Origin: an uncultured Cryomorphaceae bacterium
Lineage (GTDB): Bacteria > Bacteroidota > Bacteroidia > Flavobacteriales > Schleiferiaceae
Direction of reading: 5' to 3'
Length of the DNA stretch: 36,445 nucleotides
Assembly: GCA_913043005.1 (NCBI GenBank)
Contig: CAJWKU010000018.1
Span: 1 to 36,445, forward strand
In this document: one piece after another, positions 1 through 9,153 of the stretch
Numbering within the stretch: position 1 is the stretch's first letter
How the letters are laid out: each line of letters starts with the position of its first letter
Notes under the pieces: model-generated
The model's database searches: none
The model's input: only the letters and a program-made list of their open reading frames with translations
Told to the model about the DNA's origin: nothing
Made by a program: the position numbers and the translations under genes

Positions 1-552
1 AAAGGAATTGTATTCAATAGTCCTTACTTCTCAACTTCTATATGGGTTGCTGATTCTGATACCCTGATCACTCAATTACCAGAGAATATTCAACGGGATA
101 TTGCAATAGCAGAAAAAACGAATGCTTTTGAAACTGAAGCTTATCAAAATGCAATGATGACTTTTTATGAAAACTTTATGATTAGATCAACAGAAGTGAA
201 TTGGGATAGTATCCCGGGATATGAGTTATTTAGTCCCTCATTCAAGCATAAAAATATTAGCAGTAACAATTTCATATACAACTATATGTGGGGACCAAGT
301 GAATTTAGTGCAACCGGTACATTAATTAATTATGAAATAAATGAAGCTTTGAATAAAATAAGTGTCCCTGTTCTTTTCACTACTGGTGAGTTTGATGAAG
401 CTCGACCATCAACGGTAAAGAGATTTACTTCTCTTGTCCCGGATGCAGAGTATCTCGAGATTCCAAATTCCGGGCACGCTATTAGTATTGACAATCCTAA
501 GAAGCTTATCAAAGCCCATCGAGATTTTGCCAATAAGATTGACAAAGAATAG
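1..552 (+). CDS. Proline iminopeptidase (S33 alpha/beta hydrolase), 5' truncated
   Basis: The frame is open from base 1, so about 183 C-terminal codons are visible and the start lies outside the window. The first residues (NSPYFSTSIWVADSDTL, then QLPENIQ) match the cap-domain region of proline iminopeptidase-family hydrolases. The end carries the family's catalytic Asp in TTGEFDEARPS and the catalytic His in NSGHAIS. The nucleophile serine elbow must lie upstream. Members of peptidase family S33 release N-terminal proline or other residues from short peptides, usually in the cytoplasm. That fits the peptide-degrading genes elsewhere in the window. It is convergent with the DUF1772 gene. Exact substrate preference cannot be judged from this fragment. 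Confidence 0.85.
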   Translation, partial: KGIVFNSPYFSTSIWVADSDTLITQLPENIQRDIAIAEKTNAFETEAYQNAMMTFYENFMIRSTEVNWDSIPGYELFSPSFKHKNISSNNFIYNYMWGPSEFSATGTLINYEINEALNKISVPVLFTTGEFDEARPSTVKRFTSLVPDAEYLEIPNSGHAISIDNPKKLIKAHRDFANKIDKE

Positions 553-598
553 AAAAATAGGATAAAGATTTTAATTCTTGATGAACGGGTTAAGAGAT

Positions 599-1093
599 TT
601 ATTTATCTACTAACAAATAGGAAATAATTAGCAATAAAAATGATATTGCAGAAGAAATAGAGCGAATAAAGTTAAAATTGTTCCACTTATCTTCTATGCT
701 ATTGCGCAGAAGGCTCAAATCATTTGAATTCATCCCACTTAAGTTTCTCTTATCAAGTATTTCATTTAAGGGTATGTTTCCGAGGACTGTTATGGCAAAA
801 ACTCCGACCCAATAGATAATTAAAATCAAAATTAATAGCCAAAAAATATTCTTTGGATACAAATGAAAATGAAATACCGGAACCAAAGCCACAGATATTA
901 TTGCACCAACAAAAACAATTAGAAAAGCACTATTTAATATAACTCGATTCATAGATTGAAGTGCGCTTAAATAATCTACATCATTTAATTTTCCTATGCC
1001 AGGTTTAACCGCATTAGACCAAGTAAAAAAAATACCTGCCATTAATCCGGTCAAAAATATCGAGGTGACCAAAATGACTGTTTGAGTTTTCAT
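599..1093 (-). CDS. DUF1772 family integral membrane protein
   Basis: A protein of about 164 residues with four predicted membrane spans: an N-terminal helix (VILVTSIFLTGLMAGIFF), two central helices and one at the C terminus. The order, with WSNAVKPGIGKL after the first helix, a LNDVDYLSALQSMNRVI segment and NIPLNEIL after the third, is typical of DUF1772 (anthrone-oxygenase-like) proteins. Their bacterial role is unknown. I prefer the ATG at 1093 (MKTQTVIL). A TTG four codons upstream (1105) is in frame, but the hydrophobic helix follows MKTQ directly. It is a single gene between a convergent peptidase gene and a tRNA. No regulatory signal is clear. Confidence 0.75.
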   Translation of the reverse strand: MKTQTVILVTSIFLTGLMAGIFFTWSNAVKPGIGKLNDVDYLSALQSMNRVILNSAFLIVFVGAIISVALVPVFHFHLYPKNIFWLLILILIIYWVGVFAITVLGNIPLNEILDKRNLSGMNSNDLSLLRNSIEDKWNNFNFIRSISSAISFLLLIISYLLVDK

Positions 1094-1194
1094 AAGCGAT
1101 ATCAAATATTAAAGCAAATAAAGTCTTCACGAAAATAAATAATAAAGAGCTACAATCAATTTATCGTATTCTCAAAAACCGGTTGTCTCATCAA

Positions 1195-1221
1195 AGAAAA
1201 AGCCCCACATTGCTGTAGGGC
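1195..1221 (-). terminator. Rho-independent terminator of tRNA-Arg
   Basis: On the minus strand, just 3' of the tRNA, GCCCTACA and TGTGGGGC pair over 8 bp (one G-U) around a GCAA tetraloop. A TTTTTC tract follows. This is a classical intrinsic terminator and separates the tRNA transcript from the DUF1772 gene. Confidence 0.85.
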
Positions 1222-1227
1222 CCTTAG

Positions 1228-1301
1228 TGACCTCGGCAGGATTCAAACCTGCAACCTCCTGATCCGTAGTCAGGTGCTCTATTCAGTTGAGCTACGGGGC
1301 C
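1228..1301 (-). tRNA. tRNA-Arg (anticodon ACG)
   Basis: A 74-base cloverleaf on the minus strand: acceptor GGCCCCG, TA, D stem GCTC/GAGC, anticodon stem CCTGA/TCAGG with loop CTACGGA (anticodon ACG, + strand 1265-1267), 5-base variable loop, T stem GCAGG/CCTGC, and discriminator A. CCA is not encoded. One acceptor pair is a C5-A68 mismatch; the other six pair (one as G-U). The ACG anticodon is normally edited at the wobble A to inosine by TadA to read CGN codons. Confidence 0.95.
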
Positions 1302-1356
1302 TCCTTAAACAGGGATGCAAATATATACATCCTGATCTCTTAAAATCTATTGGATT

Positions 1357-1851
1357 TTAGTTGTTTCTCTTGCGCTTGTGAGAACTCCAGTTTGTTACTT
1401 TTCCATCGAGGACATAATACCATTCATTAAAAGTGGTTTTCTCAATCACTTCCTCTAAATAAGTTCCCTCAACGTTAAATCCAGCATTTACCCATTCACC
1501 TCCAACTGTATCATTTTCTAGATTCACAGAAAAAGCGTAAAACATATCCCAAGAGTATGAAGTATCCATTGAACCTTCTTTTTCAACTATTGCAAGGAAT
1601 GCATCTGATCCTTCAGCTACTCGGCCATCATCAAAACTAAACTCACCGTCAATAGCTAAAAATTCGCTCATCGTTTCTGTATCCCAATTTTTCCAAGCTG
1701 CATCCAAACTAACTACAACATCAACACTGGCTTGTGAACCAATACCAACACTACCATCTTCTCCGCCAAAACCTACTCTAGTGTCCACTACCTCTGGAGC
1801 AGTACATGCCGCAAAAGCTATTAAAGACAAATAAACAAATACTTTTTTCAC
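1357..1851 (-). CDS. Small putative lipoprotein with an NTF2/SnoaL-like domain
   Basis: A 164-residue protein. MKKVFVYLSLIAFAAC is a signal peptide with a lipobox-like end (FAAC, predicted lipidated Cys16), so it is probably membrane-anchored. The remainder (LDAAWKNWDTETMSEFLAIDGEFSFDDGR, then SAFLAIV-like and NEWYYVLDGKVTNW segments) has the helix-then-curved-sheet pattern of SnoaL/NTF2-like proteins, which bind small ligands or act as simple enzymes. No catalytic residues can be assigned. It lies upstream of tRNA-Arg on the same strand, 55 bases away, and no terminator is evident between them. The fold is inferred from sequence pattern only. Confidence 0.65.
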   Translation of the reverse strand: MKKVFVYLSLIAFAACTAPEVVDTRVGFGGEDGSVGIGSQASVDVVVSLDAAWKNWDTETMSEFLAIDGEFSFDDGRVAEGSDAFLAIVEKEGSMDTSYSWDMFYAFSVNLENDTVGGEWVNAGFNVEGTYLEEVIEKTTFNEWYYVLDGKVTNWSSHKRKRNN

Positions 1852-1960
1852 TAATAATTATTTTAAAATTTAAACTTCAAAATCAACATTTTCCTGAATG
1901 ATTTTCGAATCACGAATATAAACTGAATATATCAAGTAGAATAACCAGAAGTTTGAAAAA

Positions 1961-4900
1961 TCAATTTCCCTCTTCGTCTTCTTGTTCATCTAATCCATCA
2001 AGGAAACGCAACATATTACCTTGGCTTGTAGTAGTAAAAGTGAAGTAAGGATTACCGTCTTTTGGAGGTAAGCTTCTTTTTTTCACATCGAGACTTAATA
2101 TTTTATTTAAAAAAGTTTTGTCTGTGGAATAATAACGCAACACATTTCGCTTAAAGTATAAAAAATGTTCAGTATCAGAGTTTAAGTAAAGCGAAAACTG
2201 ATCACCTCCTCTGCGTTTTCTTAGCTCTAAAACACCATCTAAAAATTTGTGAACAGGTTCTCCGGCGATAGAGCTGATACCTAATCCGTTTTTCGAACGA
2301 AATGCACGTGAATTCTTATCATAACTGAAATCTATCTCATCAAAAACAAATGTCTGTCTCAACTCTTTTGGCATTCGATATTCTGTAGAGGCGGAATAAT
2401 AATCGTTCTTATCCTTTAGGCTCATCAATCTATTCAAACCCTCATTCATATAATCATTTGCCCAATCTGTTGATATAGCTCCGATAACAGAATTCATCTC
2501 TACAGGAAGAGCTTTAAGAACATCTTCCGAAAATAAAAAGTCTAATGTAAGTGATGTAGTTGCACTTAATCGATTTGTAAACAGTTTGTATTTTATTTGA
2601 CCAAACGATTGAATAGCGACCCTTCCTAATTGAGATGCCAAAAATATTTCACCCAATCCTTTGGCCTCACAGTCTTGTGGGTTCAATTCAAAGTAATCAT
2701 CTGGTGCCTCTGGATCTAAAAGCCTACGTCGAGATGTGACCACATACGCATTGCTCTCAACATCATAAAATAAGATACCACGAGAACTAAATAATTTCAC
2801 TGATGAAGAAGGATTATTCCGCATTATAAAAGCGGTGTAGGGACTTGCAGAATCAGATCTTAGATAAATACCATTATAAACTTTGCGAGAAGGCCTTGCT
2901 GTATCCGGGTCTGGTAAATCAATAATTATTTCTAAAGGATCTATTTTCGTAGTTGTCATAACCCAATCGGTCTTTAAAAAAGGACAATCCGCAGTGATAT
3001 GTATACTACCTCTTACAGTTAACATTGGGTCAATAGATTCCATATTAACAATTCCATAATACTTGAAACGTGGACTTAAATAAAATTCAGATTCAGGTAA
3101 TAATTCTCCTTGAGCTACAATATGATTGGCAGTATCAACATCAATTCTCCCCATGGGGATGGGCCAAATAACATCCTGTTCATCACGATATTGATATGTT
3201 CCATTACCGTATAAATTATTTCGACCTCTAATTTTTAATTCTGCATTTACAATATTGTGATACTTGCCCAATCTACTTGCTAACATTGAAGCATTATTTA
3301 ACGTTTGCATTAAGGCATTCTGCTCAATAGTTACTCTTCCGCTGTCTGGATAAATTCTTGAATCTGCGACATCTATTGACGGAACTCCAAAACACTCAAG
3401 TAAACTTGGTGTTAAGTAAAATTTGGCATTCTGTGCAAGGAAACTCAATCCTCCCTGATTGTCATGTGTTGATGTTAAGCGGGACTCAAGATTAGAACTT
3501 TTGCTAATTGAAACATACTTTTCAATGATATTCCATTCTGCCCGATCCATATTTGCCCGGTATTTGTTTCTTGGAAATATTAATGTGTTATCTCCATCCT
3601 GAAGCTCAAAAACTCCTTTGTTCGTGACAAAATCGACCTCAGATATGGCATTATCCATTTGAAAACTCCATTCGCTCATTTCAGATTCACGTACGCGAAA
3701 GTTAGCACTTCCACTTTGTATCCATTTAGAAAATAAGCGAATCACTTCTCCTTCGAGCTCTGCATTATTAAATGCAAGTAGACCTTTAGCATCAAGGAAT
3801 CCCGGGGTATATTTTAATCTACCAAAGACATCCATTGACCTATCCGAATAAGTATTAAAAGGTTGATCCATGCTTGTTGACCACCAGGTATTAAAATTTG
3901 GTTCCCATTGCATATGAACAAAATCACCTGTTACACCAGGGTGTCCAGCACCCCGGGGTAATCCTTCCATTGGATTAAGATGAAAATCCCCATTGCCTCT
4001 AAGAGTATCAGGGAACAGTTCAAATCTAGAACTAGTACCAACAGCTTCTTCAAATGAAACGCTTCCATTCAAGCGCAGTCCAGCAATTGATAATTTCACG
4101 GCCCCTTTAACTAAACCTTTACCTCCAAATGTAGACCAACCGACATCACCTGTTTCTTGTGTAAACCCAAAAGAATAATCATCTTGGACACGAATATCTT
4201 GGCGTCTTGTTTCAAAAATATCTGAACTTTTAAATTCACCCTTAAAAACCAGACCCTCAGTTGTTGTATTATCGAGAGAGTCTATCTGGAATGGGTCAAT
4301 ATTAACATAAAACTTATCACGCTCATAAACGCCGTCATATGATCTATCGTAGAATATTTTCGCAGATTTTTCAGATTTAAAAATTGGATATTTAGGATAT
4401 CGTTGATAGCTAGATTTATTTGATGGGTAGTCAATTAATAATTCTCCAGATATATTCTCAATGGTATTCCTTACCCTCACTAACGGTCTACTTCCATCTT
4501 CCATTTGTTCAAAACTTGGAACAGAAAATCTCATCGAATCAATTACTGGCATATTAAATCGAAAAAGAGCATAGTCAAATTTATTTTTCCGACTGTAAAA
4601 AGTAAACCTACCTGCTTCTATTCTACCATCAAAATCAAAATTTAAATTTTCGTGAATCAAAACCTTGTTCGACTCGGGATAGAGAGCCACTTTCTGGGAG
4701 TCTGAAAGAGCTATTGTACTTACTCCAAAAACTTCCAAATCAAAATCTAGTAGACTAACTTTTGCATTCATGCCTTTACCTACATTACTTAAAAATCTTA
4801 TTACATCAAAGTCACGTCGATTGGAATGATTTAATATATACTCTGTCGTTTTTGGCAATACTTCCACTTCTCTTCTGTCTAGACTATACCTTACAAAGCC

Positions 4901-6367
4901 ATCAATTGCAAGTTCCATCATAAACCGTTCGCAAGACTCAAGCGGCATCCCTAGGCCAACAGCCATTTGATACACTCCTATGGACCTATAACCAAAACTC
5001 TTTCCAACCTCCTCTATCTTAACAAGTGGGTTCTCTAGATCAAGACCCTGCAGTGCTGCATACCTGGAGCTTCTAAAATATTGATCAGACTCAATTATTA
5101 TTGGAGAACCATTCCCCATATTGAGTCCACCCAGAGTAAACATAGGATCAGACGTTCTCCATCGTATCTGATCCAAGTCCATTATTAAATTGTGATAACT
5201 ATCAGCGAAAGGTGCAAGAGACATTCCCTTGCTAGGTCTATCAATTCTTAACATTTGATCTATCGGGTCATAAGAAACTTGACTTTTAAGATGATACAAT
5301 GAATCTCCTCCAAGTTTAAATGAGACCTCCGACTCACTAGAAATAAGTTCATCTGATCTAATTACAAATCTTTCAGATCTTATATTCAAAACTTCAAGAG
5401 TATCATACCAGAATTTAAACTGAGCCTTTAAATCTTTTGTTCCAGAAGCGAAAAAACGTTGTCCAATTATCGAAAAACCTCCCTTATAGTCAACACCTTC
5501 AAAGAAATTCGGTATTTCTAATTCATTGTTAAATGCCTCAAATCGGGGGAAAATGGCATTATTTGCCTGATTTCTTGCAGTCATTCTATCTTCGAAAAAG
5601 CCTAAAAGAGGTTCTCGTAGATAATACGAACTAAACAACTTTACTGTATCTACAGAAAAACCAGGCTCACTAAGATCCACATTCCAATTACCAAGGTCAG
5701 CGTACAGCTCTCCTGAGCCAAAGCCTGCGCGAAGCCACTCCACTTGACCCATTTCTGCAATAACCCTTGTCTTGAATGGATTATATATACCTGAAACATC
5801 ATTTATTTCGATTGAATCATTTTTAAATCTTCCAACAAGGCGTCCGCCTTCTATCCGATACAAAGTGCTGTCAGATACTTCTGCAGAGTCTAAATCCGCA
5901 ACAGAAACAATTCCATCCTGAAGCCACCATGATAATTGTCCATCATCAAATAAACGAACTGAAATAGACATGTCACTTCCATTAAGTGCTGAAAACGTAT
6001 GTAAGAATTTTTCAATTTCCTTACGAGAAGATCGATCAAATTCTCTTTGAATTTCTCGCCAAAATCGTTTAGATATTTTTTTTGGATAATTTAATGATGA
6101 ACTAGACCATTCTTTAAATAAGTCCACTAACTCAATCCATGCAATTGGTTTTACAACACGTCGAATAAGCATTTCATTCGCAATATTTTTAAAAACCTCC
6201 TTTTCATTTAACTCCTCATCCCCACTGAAGCTGTCATATAGTTCCCAAAACTCTTGAGATGAGCTCTCCCATGTTTTTTTTCCAAGATTATTAGACAAGT
6301 GCTTATCGAATAATCTCTTAAACTGATCGTCCTCTAAAAGAAAAGTTTTAAAAGACTGAGCACCCAA
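1961..6367 (-). CDS. Giant (about 1468 residues) predicted secreted protein of unknown function
   Basis: The product is rich in beta-strand-like alternation (for example LVGRFKNDSIEINDVSG, FKGEFKSSDIF, ARFYLTP-like segments). It has about 150 N-terminal mainly helical residues and no transmembrane helix after the N terminus. I recognise no catalytic motif. Large proteins with this texture occur widely in Bacteroidota but are uncharacterised. An AsmA-like or beta-helical envelope protein is possible but unproven. The only conventional start is TTG at 6367 (followed by GAQSFKTF). The same frame is open upstream to 6466 and reads QKWSLLIFFFGIFNCHLGAQ, which looks like a signal peptide ending at AQ-S. 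No ATG, GTG or TTG precedes that stretch in frame, so the true start may be non-canonical (ATA 6424 or ATT 6466), or a homopolymer indel may be present. It follows prmA closely on the same strand. Confidence 0.75.
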   Translation of the reverse strand: MGAQSFKTFLLEDDQFKRLFDKHLSNNLGKKTWESSSQEFWELYDSFSGDEELNEKEVFKNIANEMLIRRVVKPIAWIELVDLFKEWSSSSLNYPKKISKRFWREIQREFDRSSRKEIEKFLHTFSALNGSDMSISVRLFDDGQLSWWLQDGIVSVADLDSAEVSDSTLYRIEGGRLVGRFKNDSIEINDVSGIYNPFKTRVIAEMGQVEWLRAGFGSGELYADLGNWNVDLSEPGFSVDTVKLFSSYYLREPLLGFFEDRMTARNQANNAIFPRFEAFNNELEIPNFFEGVDYKGGFSIIGQRFFASGTKDLKAQFKFWYDTLEVLNIRSERFVIRSDELISSESEVSFKLGGDSLYHLKSQVSYDPIDQMLRIDRPSKGMSLAPFADSYHNLIMDLDQIRWRTSDPMFTLGGLNMGNGSPIIIESDQYFRSSRYAALQGLDLENPLVKIEEVGKSFGYRSIGVYQMAVGLGMPLESCERFMMELAIDGFVRYSLDRREVEVLPKTTEYILNHSNRRDFDVIRFLSNVGKGMNAKVSLLDFDLEVFGVSTIALSDSQKVALYPESNKVLIHENLNFDFDGRIEAGRFTFYSRKNKFDYALFRFNMPVIDSMRFSVPSFEQMEDGSRPLVRVRNTIENISGELLIDYPSNKSSYQRYPKYPIFKSEKSAKIFYDRSYDGVYERDKFYVNIDPFQIDSLDNTTTEGLVFKGEFKSSDIFETRRQDIRVQDDYSFGFTQETGDVGWSTFGGKGLVKGAVKLSIAGLRLNGSVSFEEAVGTSSRFELFPDTLRGNGDFHLNPMEGLPRGAGHPGVTGDFVHMQWEPNFNTWWSTSMDQPFNTYSDRSMDVFGRLKYTPGFLDAKGLLAFNNAELEGEVIRLFSKWIQSGSANFRVRESEMSEWSFQMDNAISEVDFVTNKGVFELQDGDNTLIFPRNKYRANMDRAEWNIIEKYVSISKSSNLESRLTSTHDNQGGLSFLAQNAKFYLTPSLLECFGVPSIDVADSRIYPDSGRVTIEQNALMQTLNNASMLASRLGKYHNIVNAELKIRGRNNLYGNGTYQYRDEQDVIWPIPMGRIDVDTANHIVAQGELLPESEFYLSPRFKYYGIVNMESIDPMLTVRGSIHITADCPFLKTDWVMTTTKIDPLEIIIDLPDPDTARPSRKVYNGIYLRSDSASPYTAFIMRNNPSSSVKLFSSRGILFYDVESNAYVVTSRRRLLDPEAPDDYFELNPQDCEAKGLGEIFLASQLGRVAIQSFGQIKYKLFTNRLSATTSLTLDFLFSEDVLKALPVEMNSVIGAISTDWANDYMNEGLNRLMSLKDKNDYYSASTEYRMPKELRQTFVFDEIDFSYDKNSRAFRSKNGLGISSIAGEPVHKFLDGVLELRKRRGGDQFSLYLNSDTEHFLYFKRNVLRYYSTDKTFLNKILSLDVKKRSLPPKDGNPYFTFTTTSQGNMLRFLDGLDEQEDEEGN

Positions 6368-6446
6368 ATGGCAATTAAAAATCCCAAAAAAGAAAATTAA
6401 TAGACTCCATTTTTGGAGTCTTATGAATTCGAATGGTTGGATATTT

Positions 6447-7307
6447 TCAAGTCTCTGAATGATAATTCAAAGTAAGGTGAATCCATCCCTCTTTTGATGA
6501 CTGACTTACTAAAAAATATCCACAATCTTTTGCACGTTCTAAAACCTTGTCAACATCATCTAAATAAAAGCCGCTAAGATGTAAAAGAGTTCCGCTAACC
6601 GAGTTCTTTGCATACGAATCCATATCTGAAAGCAGAGTATTCCTATTTATGTTTGCAAGAATGTAGTCGTAACTGCCATGAGCTATACCCGCAGGAGATA
6701 TAAGCTCAACTCCTCCTACATAAATATCAGAATTATCGGATACATTATTAGCCTGTATAACCTCTAATGCATTTTCAGCAGAATAAGGATCAATCTCAAC
6801 ACCAATTGCCTTAATAGCGCCCATCTTTACTGCCAAAACAGTCAATATACCCGTACCGCAGCCCATGTCAAGAATTTGCTTTCCCTTTAAATCAATTTTG
6901 AGAAGCTCCTGAATCATAAGATATGTAGTAGGGTGGTGACCCGTCCCAAAAGCCATTTTTGGATTAATCTCTATGAGATATTGATACTTGTTTATGTCAA
7001 GACCTAAATGAAATGGTGCTTTTATTAAAACTTGATTTTCAACATAAACTGGAGAAAAATTTGACTCCCAATTAATATTCCAGTTTTGATGAGGTATTTC
7101 AACCGTCTCAATCTTTAATGGACCTTTTGAGAGACCGAGAGGGAAATCATCAGTTGTTATTACTTTATATTGGTCTTTTGGCATATAAGCCAAAACATCT
7201 AAACCCTTTACTTCAATGGACTCAACAGGTTTGTCTTGTAGGTCAGCAATTACAAAATCAATGGCATCTAAATCTGAAACTCTGATTGAAATCTGGATAT
7301 AATTCAT
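6447..7307 (-). CDS. prmA: Ribosomal protein L11 methyltransferase
   Basis: A 286-residue cytoplasmic enzyme that trimethylates ribosomal protein L11 using S-adenosylmethionine. Visible signatures are the family-specific MAFGTGHHPTT (about 118-128), SAM-binding motif I LDMGCGTGILT (146-156), the acidic VEID of motif II, and motif IV ANINRNTL (about 217-224). The N-terminal 60 or so residues are the divergent L11-recognition domain. Length is normal for the family. Its ATG overlaps the tpiA stop (TAATG), so the two are translationally coupled. The tpiA-prmA pairing is common in Bacteroidota. Confidence 0.95.
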   Translation of the reverse strand: MNYIQISIRVSDLDAIDFVIADLQDKPVESIEVKGLDVLAYMPKDQYKVITTDDFPLGLSKGPLKIETVEIPHQNWNINWESNFSPVYVENQVLIKAPFHLGLDINKYQYLIEINPKMAFGTGHHPTTYLMIQELLKIDLKGKQILDMGCGTGILTVLAVKMGAIKAIGVEIDPYSAENALEVIQANNVSDNSDIYVGGVELISPAGIAHGSYDYILANINRNTLLSDMDSYAKNSVSGTLLHLSGFYLDDVDKVLERAKDCGYFLVSQSSKEGWIHLTLNYHSET

Positions 7308-8062
7308 TAAGATTTTCTCAATTTCTCTACCAAAAGAAGAAAATCATCAGCGTTCAGCGAAGCCCCGCCAATAAGACCACCATCCACATCGGGTTGAGCA
7401 AAAATATCATCTGCATTAGAGGGTTTACATGAACCTCCATACAATATTGGTAACTCTCCAGTTCCAAATGTCTCTTTCAATTTACCCCTAAGAAAAGCGT
7501 GCATTTCCTGAGCTTGATCGGGGGAAGCCACTTCTCCAGTTCCAATGGCCCAAACAGGCTCATATGCAACAACCACATCTGCAAGACCTTCTGGTGAAAG
7601 ATCACTCAAAGCGATCTTCAGTTGTGTCCATGTGTCATTGAGAAAAGTTCCAGACTTTCTTTGTTCTAATTTTTCACCGACACAAACAATTGGAATCAAA
7701 TGATGCTTTAATGCAGCTTTAACCTTTAATGCAACTAAATCATCCGTTTCTTTGAAATACTCTCTTCGTTCTGAATGGCCTAGTATCACAGCATCTACTT
7801 CTGAATTTAAAAGCATTTCTGGAGATATTTCACCGGTAAATGCCCCAGAATCTTTATGGTGGCAATTTTGCGCTGCAACTGCAATCTCAGGGTTCTCCCA
7901 GAGTTTTTCAACGGATGGAATTAAATGCAATGAAGGAGGGGCAACTACAACTCGGACATCCCCAACTACCTCATTAGTTAATAAATTAGAGATTTTTTCT
8001 AGAAGAGAGATACCCTCTTCAGGAGTTGTATTCATTTTCCAATTCCCTACCAAAATTTTCAT
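7307..8062 (-). CDS. tpiA: Triosephosphate isomerase
   Basis: A 251-residue TIM barrel that interconverts dihydroxyacetone phosphate and glyceraldehyde-3-phosphate in glycolysis and gluconeogenesis. All key residues are present: Asn7 and Lys9 in GNWKMN, the electrophilic His96 in ILGHSERR, catalytic Glu168 in AYEPVWAIGTG with the following flexible loop, and the phosphate-binding YGGS and IGGASL segments. Length is standard. It sits 68 bases downstream of the permease gene, overlaps the prmA start, and belongs to the DUF1599-MauE-tpiA-prmA run. Confidence 0.98.
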   Translation of the reverse strand: MKILVGNWKMNTTPEEGISLLEKISNLLTNEVVGDVRVVVAPPSLHLIPSVEKLWENPEIAVAAQNCHHKDSGAFTGEISPEMLLNSEVDAVILGHSERREYFKETDDLVALKVKAALKHHLIPIVCVGEKLEQRKSGTFLNDTWTQLKIALSDLSPEGLADVVVAYEPVWAIGTGEVASPDQAQEMHAFLRGKLKETFGTGELPILYGGSCKPSNADDIFAQPDVDGGLIGGASLNADDFLLLVEKLRKS

Positions 8063-8130
8063 AAAATTTTATTTATTTAGAACTATTAAAGAAAAATTAC
8101 AATGATTATGCATAATTAAGAAAACAAAAT

Positions 8131-9153
8131 TTAAGATCTGCTTTTATATTCACTCTCAGATAGCCTCGGATCAATCCAGCGATATGATATTTCTACAAGC
8201 CATTGAATTATTACAAAAACGGCGGATAACGATAAAACACATCCCATTACGACTGGGAAATCTCTAGACTCAAGAGCATCAACCATCATTTTACCTGTCC
8301 CGTTCCAACCAAATACTGATTCAACAAATACTGCTCCCGAAAAAAGTCCAGCTAACCAGCCTGAAACAGTAGTAACCAATGGATTTAAAGAATTTCGCAG
8401 AACATGCCTTTTCAAAACTTGAATTTGTGTTAAACCTTTTGAATAAGCTGTTCTAATATAATCTTGAGATAAAACCTCAAGAGCTGAGGATCTCATCATT
8501 TGAGCAATAACTCCGAGCGGTCTTATCCCTAGGGTAAATGATGGTAATATTATATGGTGCCAATTATAGATCTCATACTCACCAAAATCATCTAATTCAA
8601 TGAGGTTTCCTGTCATGGGAAGTCCTGTCCATGGACCAAGGATGAAACCAAAAACCCAACCTATTATGACAGCACTGAAAAAACTAGGAAGCGCCATTCC
8701 TGTTGTCGATAATATTACTACGAGTCGGTCAATCCAAGTTCCTGATTTTATTGCTGCTAAAAGACCAATTGGGATTCCAAAAAAAAGAGCAAAGCACATG
8801 GAAGTTAACGCCAATAATCCTGTATTTGGTAATGATTTTGCTAACATTTGAATAACAGGAACACCTTTATTTTGATACGATGTCTGAAGGTCAGGCCAAC
8901 GAAATCCCCAAGACATATCATTGCGATAACCAATAGGTGATAATCCTTGTAAATAATCCCAATATTGAATTGACAGAGGCTTATCTAAACCGTATTCTGC
9001 GCGAAGAGCTTCCAAAGCTACAGGATCTTCTACCTGCCCAAGCATCATTCGAGCAGGGTCTCCGGCGACAGCATGAAAAAGAAAAAAAACTAAGGTTACA
9101 ACCCCTAGGAGAACAATTGCAGATTGAAAAATTGTTTTCCAACGATCTTTCAT
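8131..9153 (-). CDS. ABC transporter permease, DppB/OppB type
   Basis: A 340-residue inner-membrane protein. The N-terminal helix IVLLGVVTLVFFLFHAVAGDP followed by PARMMLGQ is the usual DppB/OppB beginning, with about five further spans. The cytoplasmic coupling (EAA) loop is visible as SQDYIRTAYSKGLTQIQVLK, and the family end ISYRWIDPRL is intact. Such permeases form dimers with a DppC/OppC partner and two ATPases to import peptides, nickel or similar solutes. None of these partners is in the window, so it looks like an orphan or a scattered component. It overlaps the MauE/DoxX gene by 4 bases (ATGA), so it is part of that operon. The substrate cannot be inferred. Confidence 0.9.
   Translation of the reverse strand: MKDRWKTIFQSAIVLLGVVTLVFFLFHAVAGDPARMMLGQVEDPVALEALRAEYGLDKPLSIQYWDYLQGLSPIGYRNDMSWGFRWPDLQTSYQNKGVPVIQMLAKSLPNTGLLALTSMCFALFFGIPIGLLAAIKSGTWIDRLVVILSTTGMALPSFFSAVIIGWVFGFILGPWTGLPMTGNLIELDDFGEYEIYNWHHIILPSFTLGIRPLGVIAQMMRSSALEVLSQDYIRTAYSKGLTQIQVLKRHVLRNSLNPLVTTVSGWLAGLFSGAVFVESVFGWNGTGKMMVDALESRDFPVVMGCVLSLSAVFVIIQWLVEISYRWIDPRLSESEYKSRS

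Noticed and set aside
8131-9153. A full peptide ABC importer
   Set aside because: Only one permease subunit is encoded in the window.
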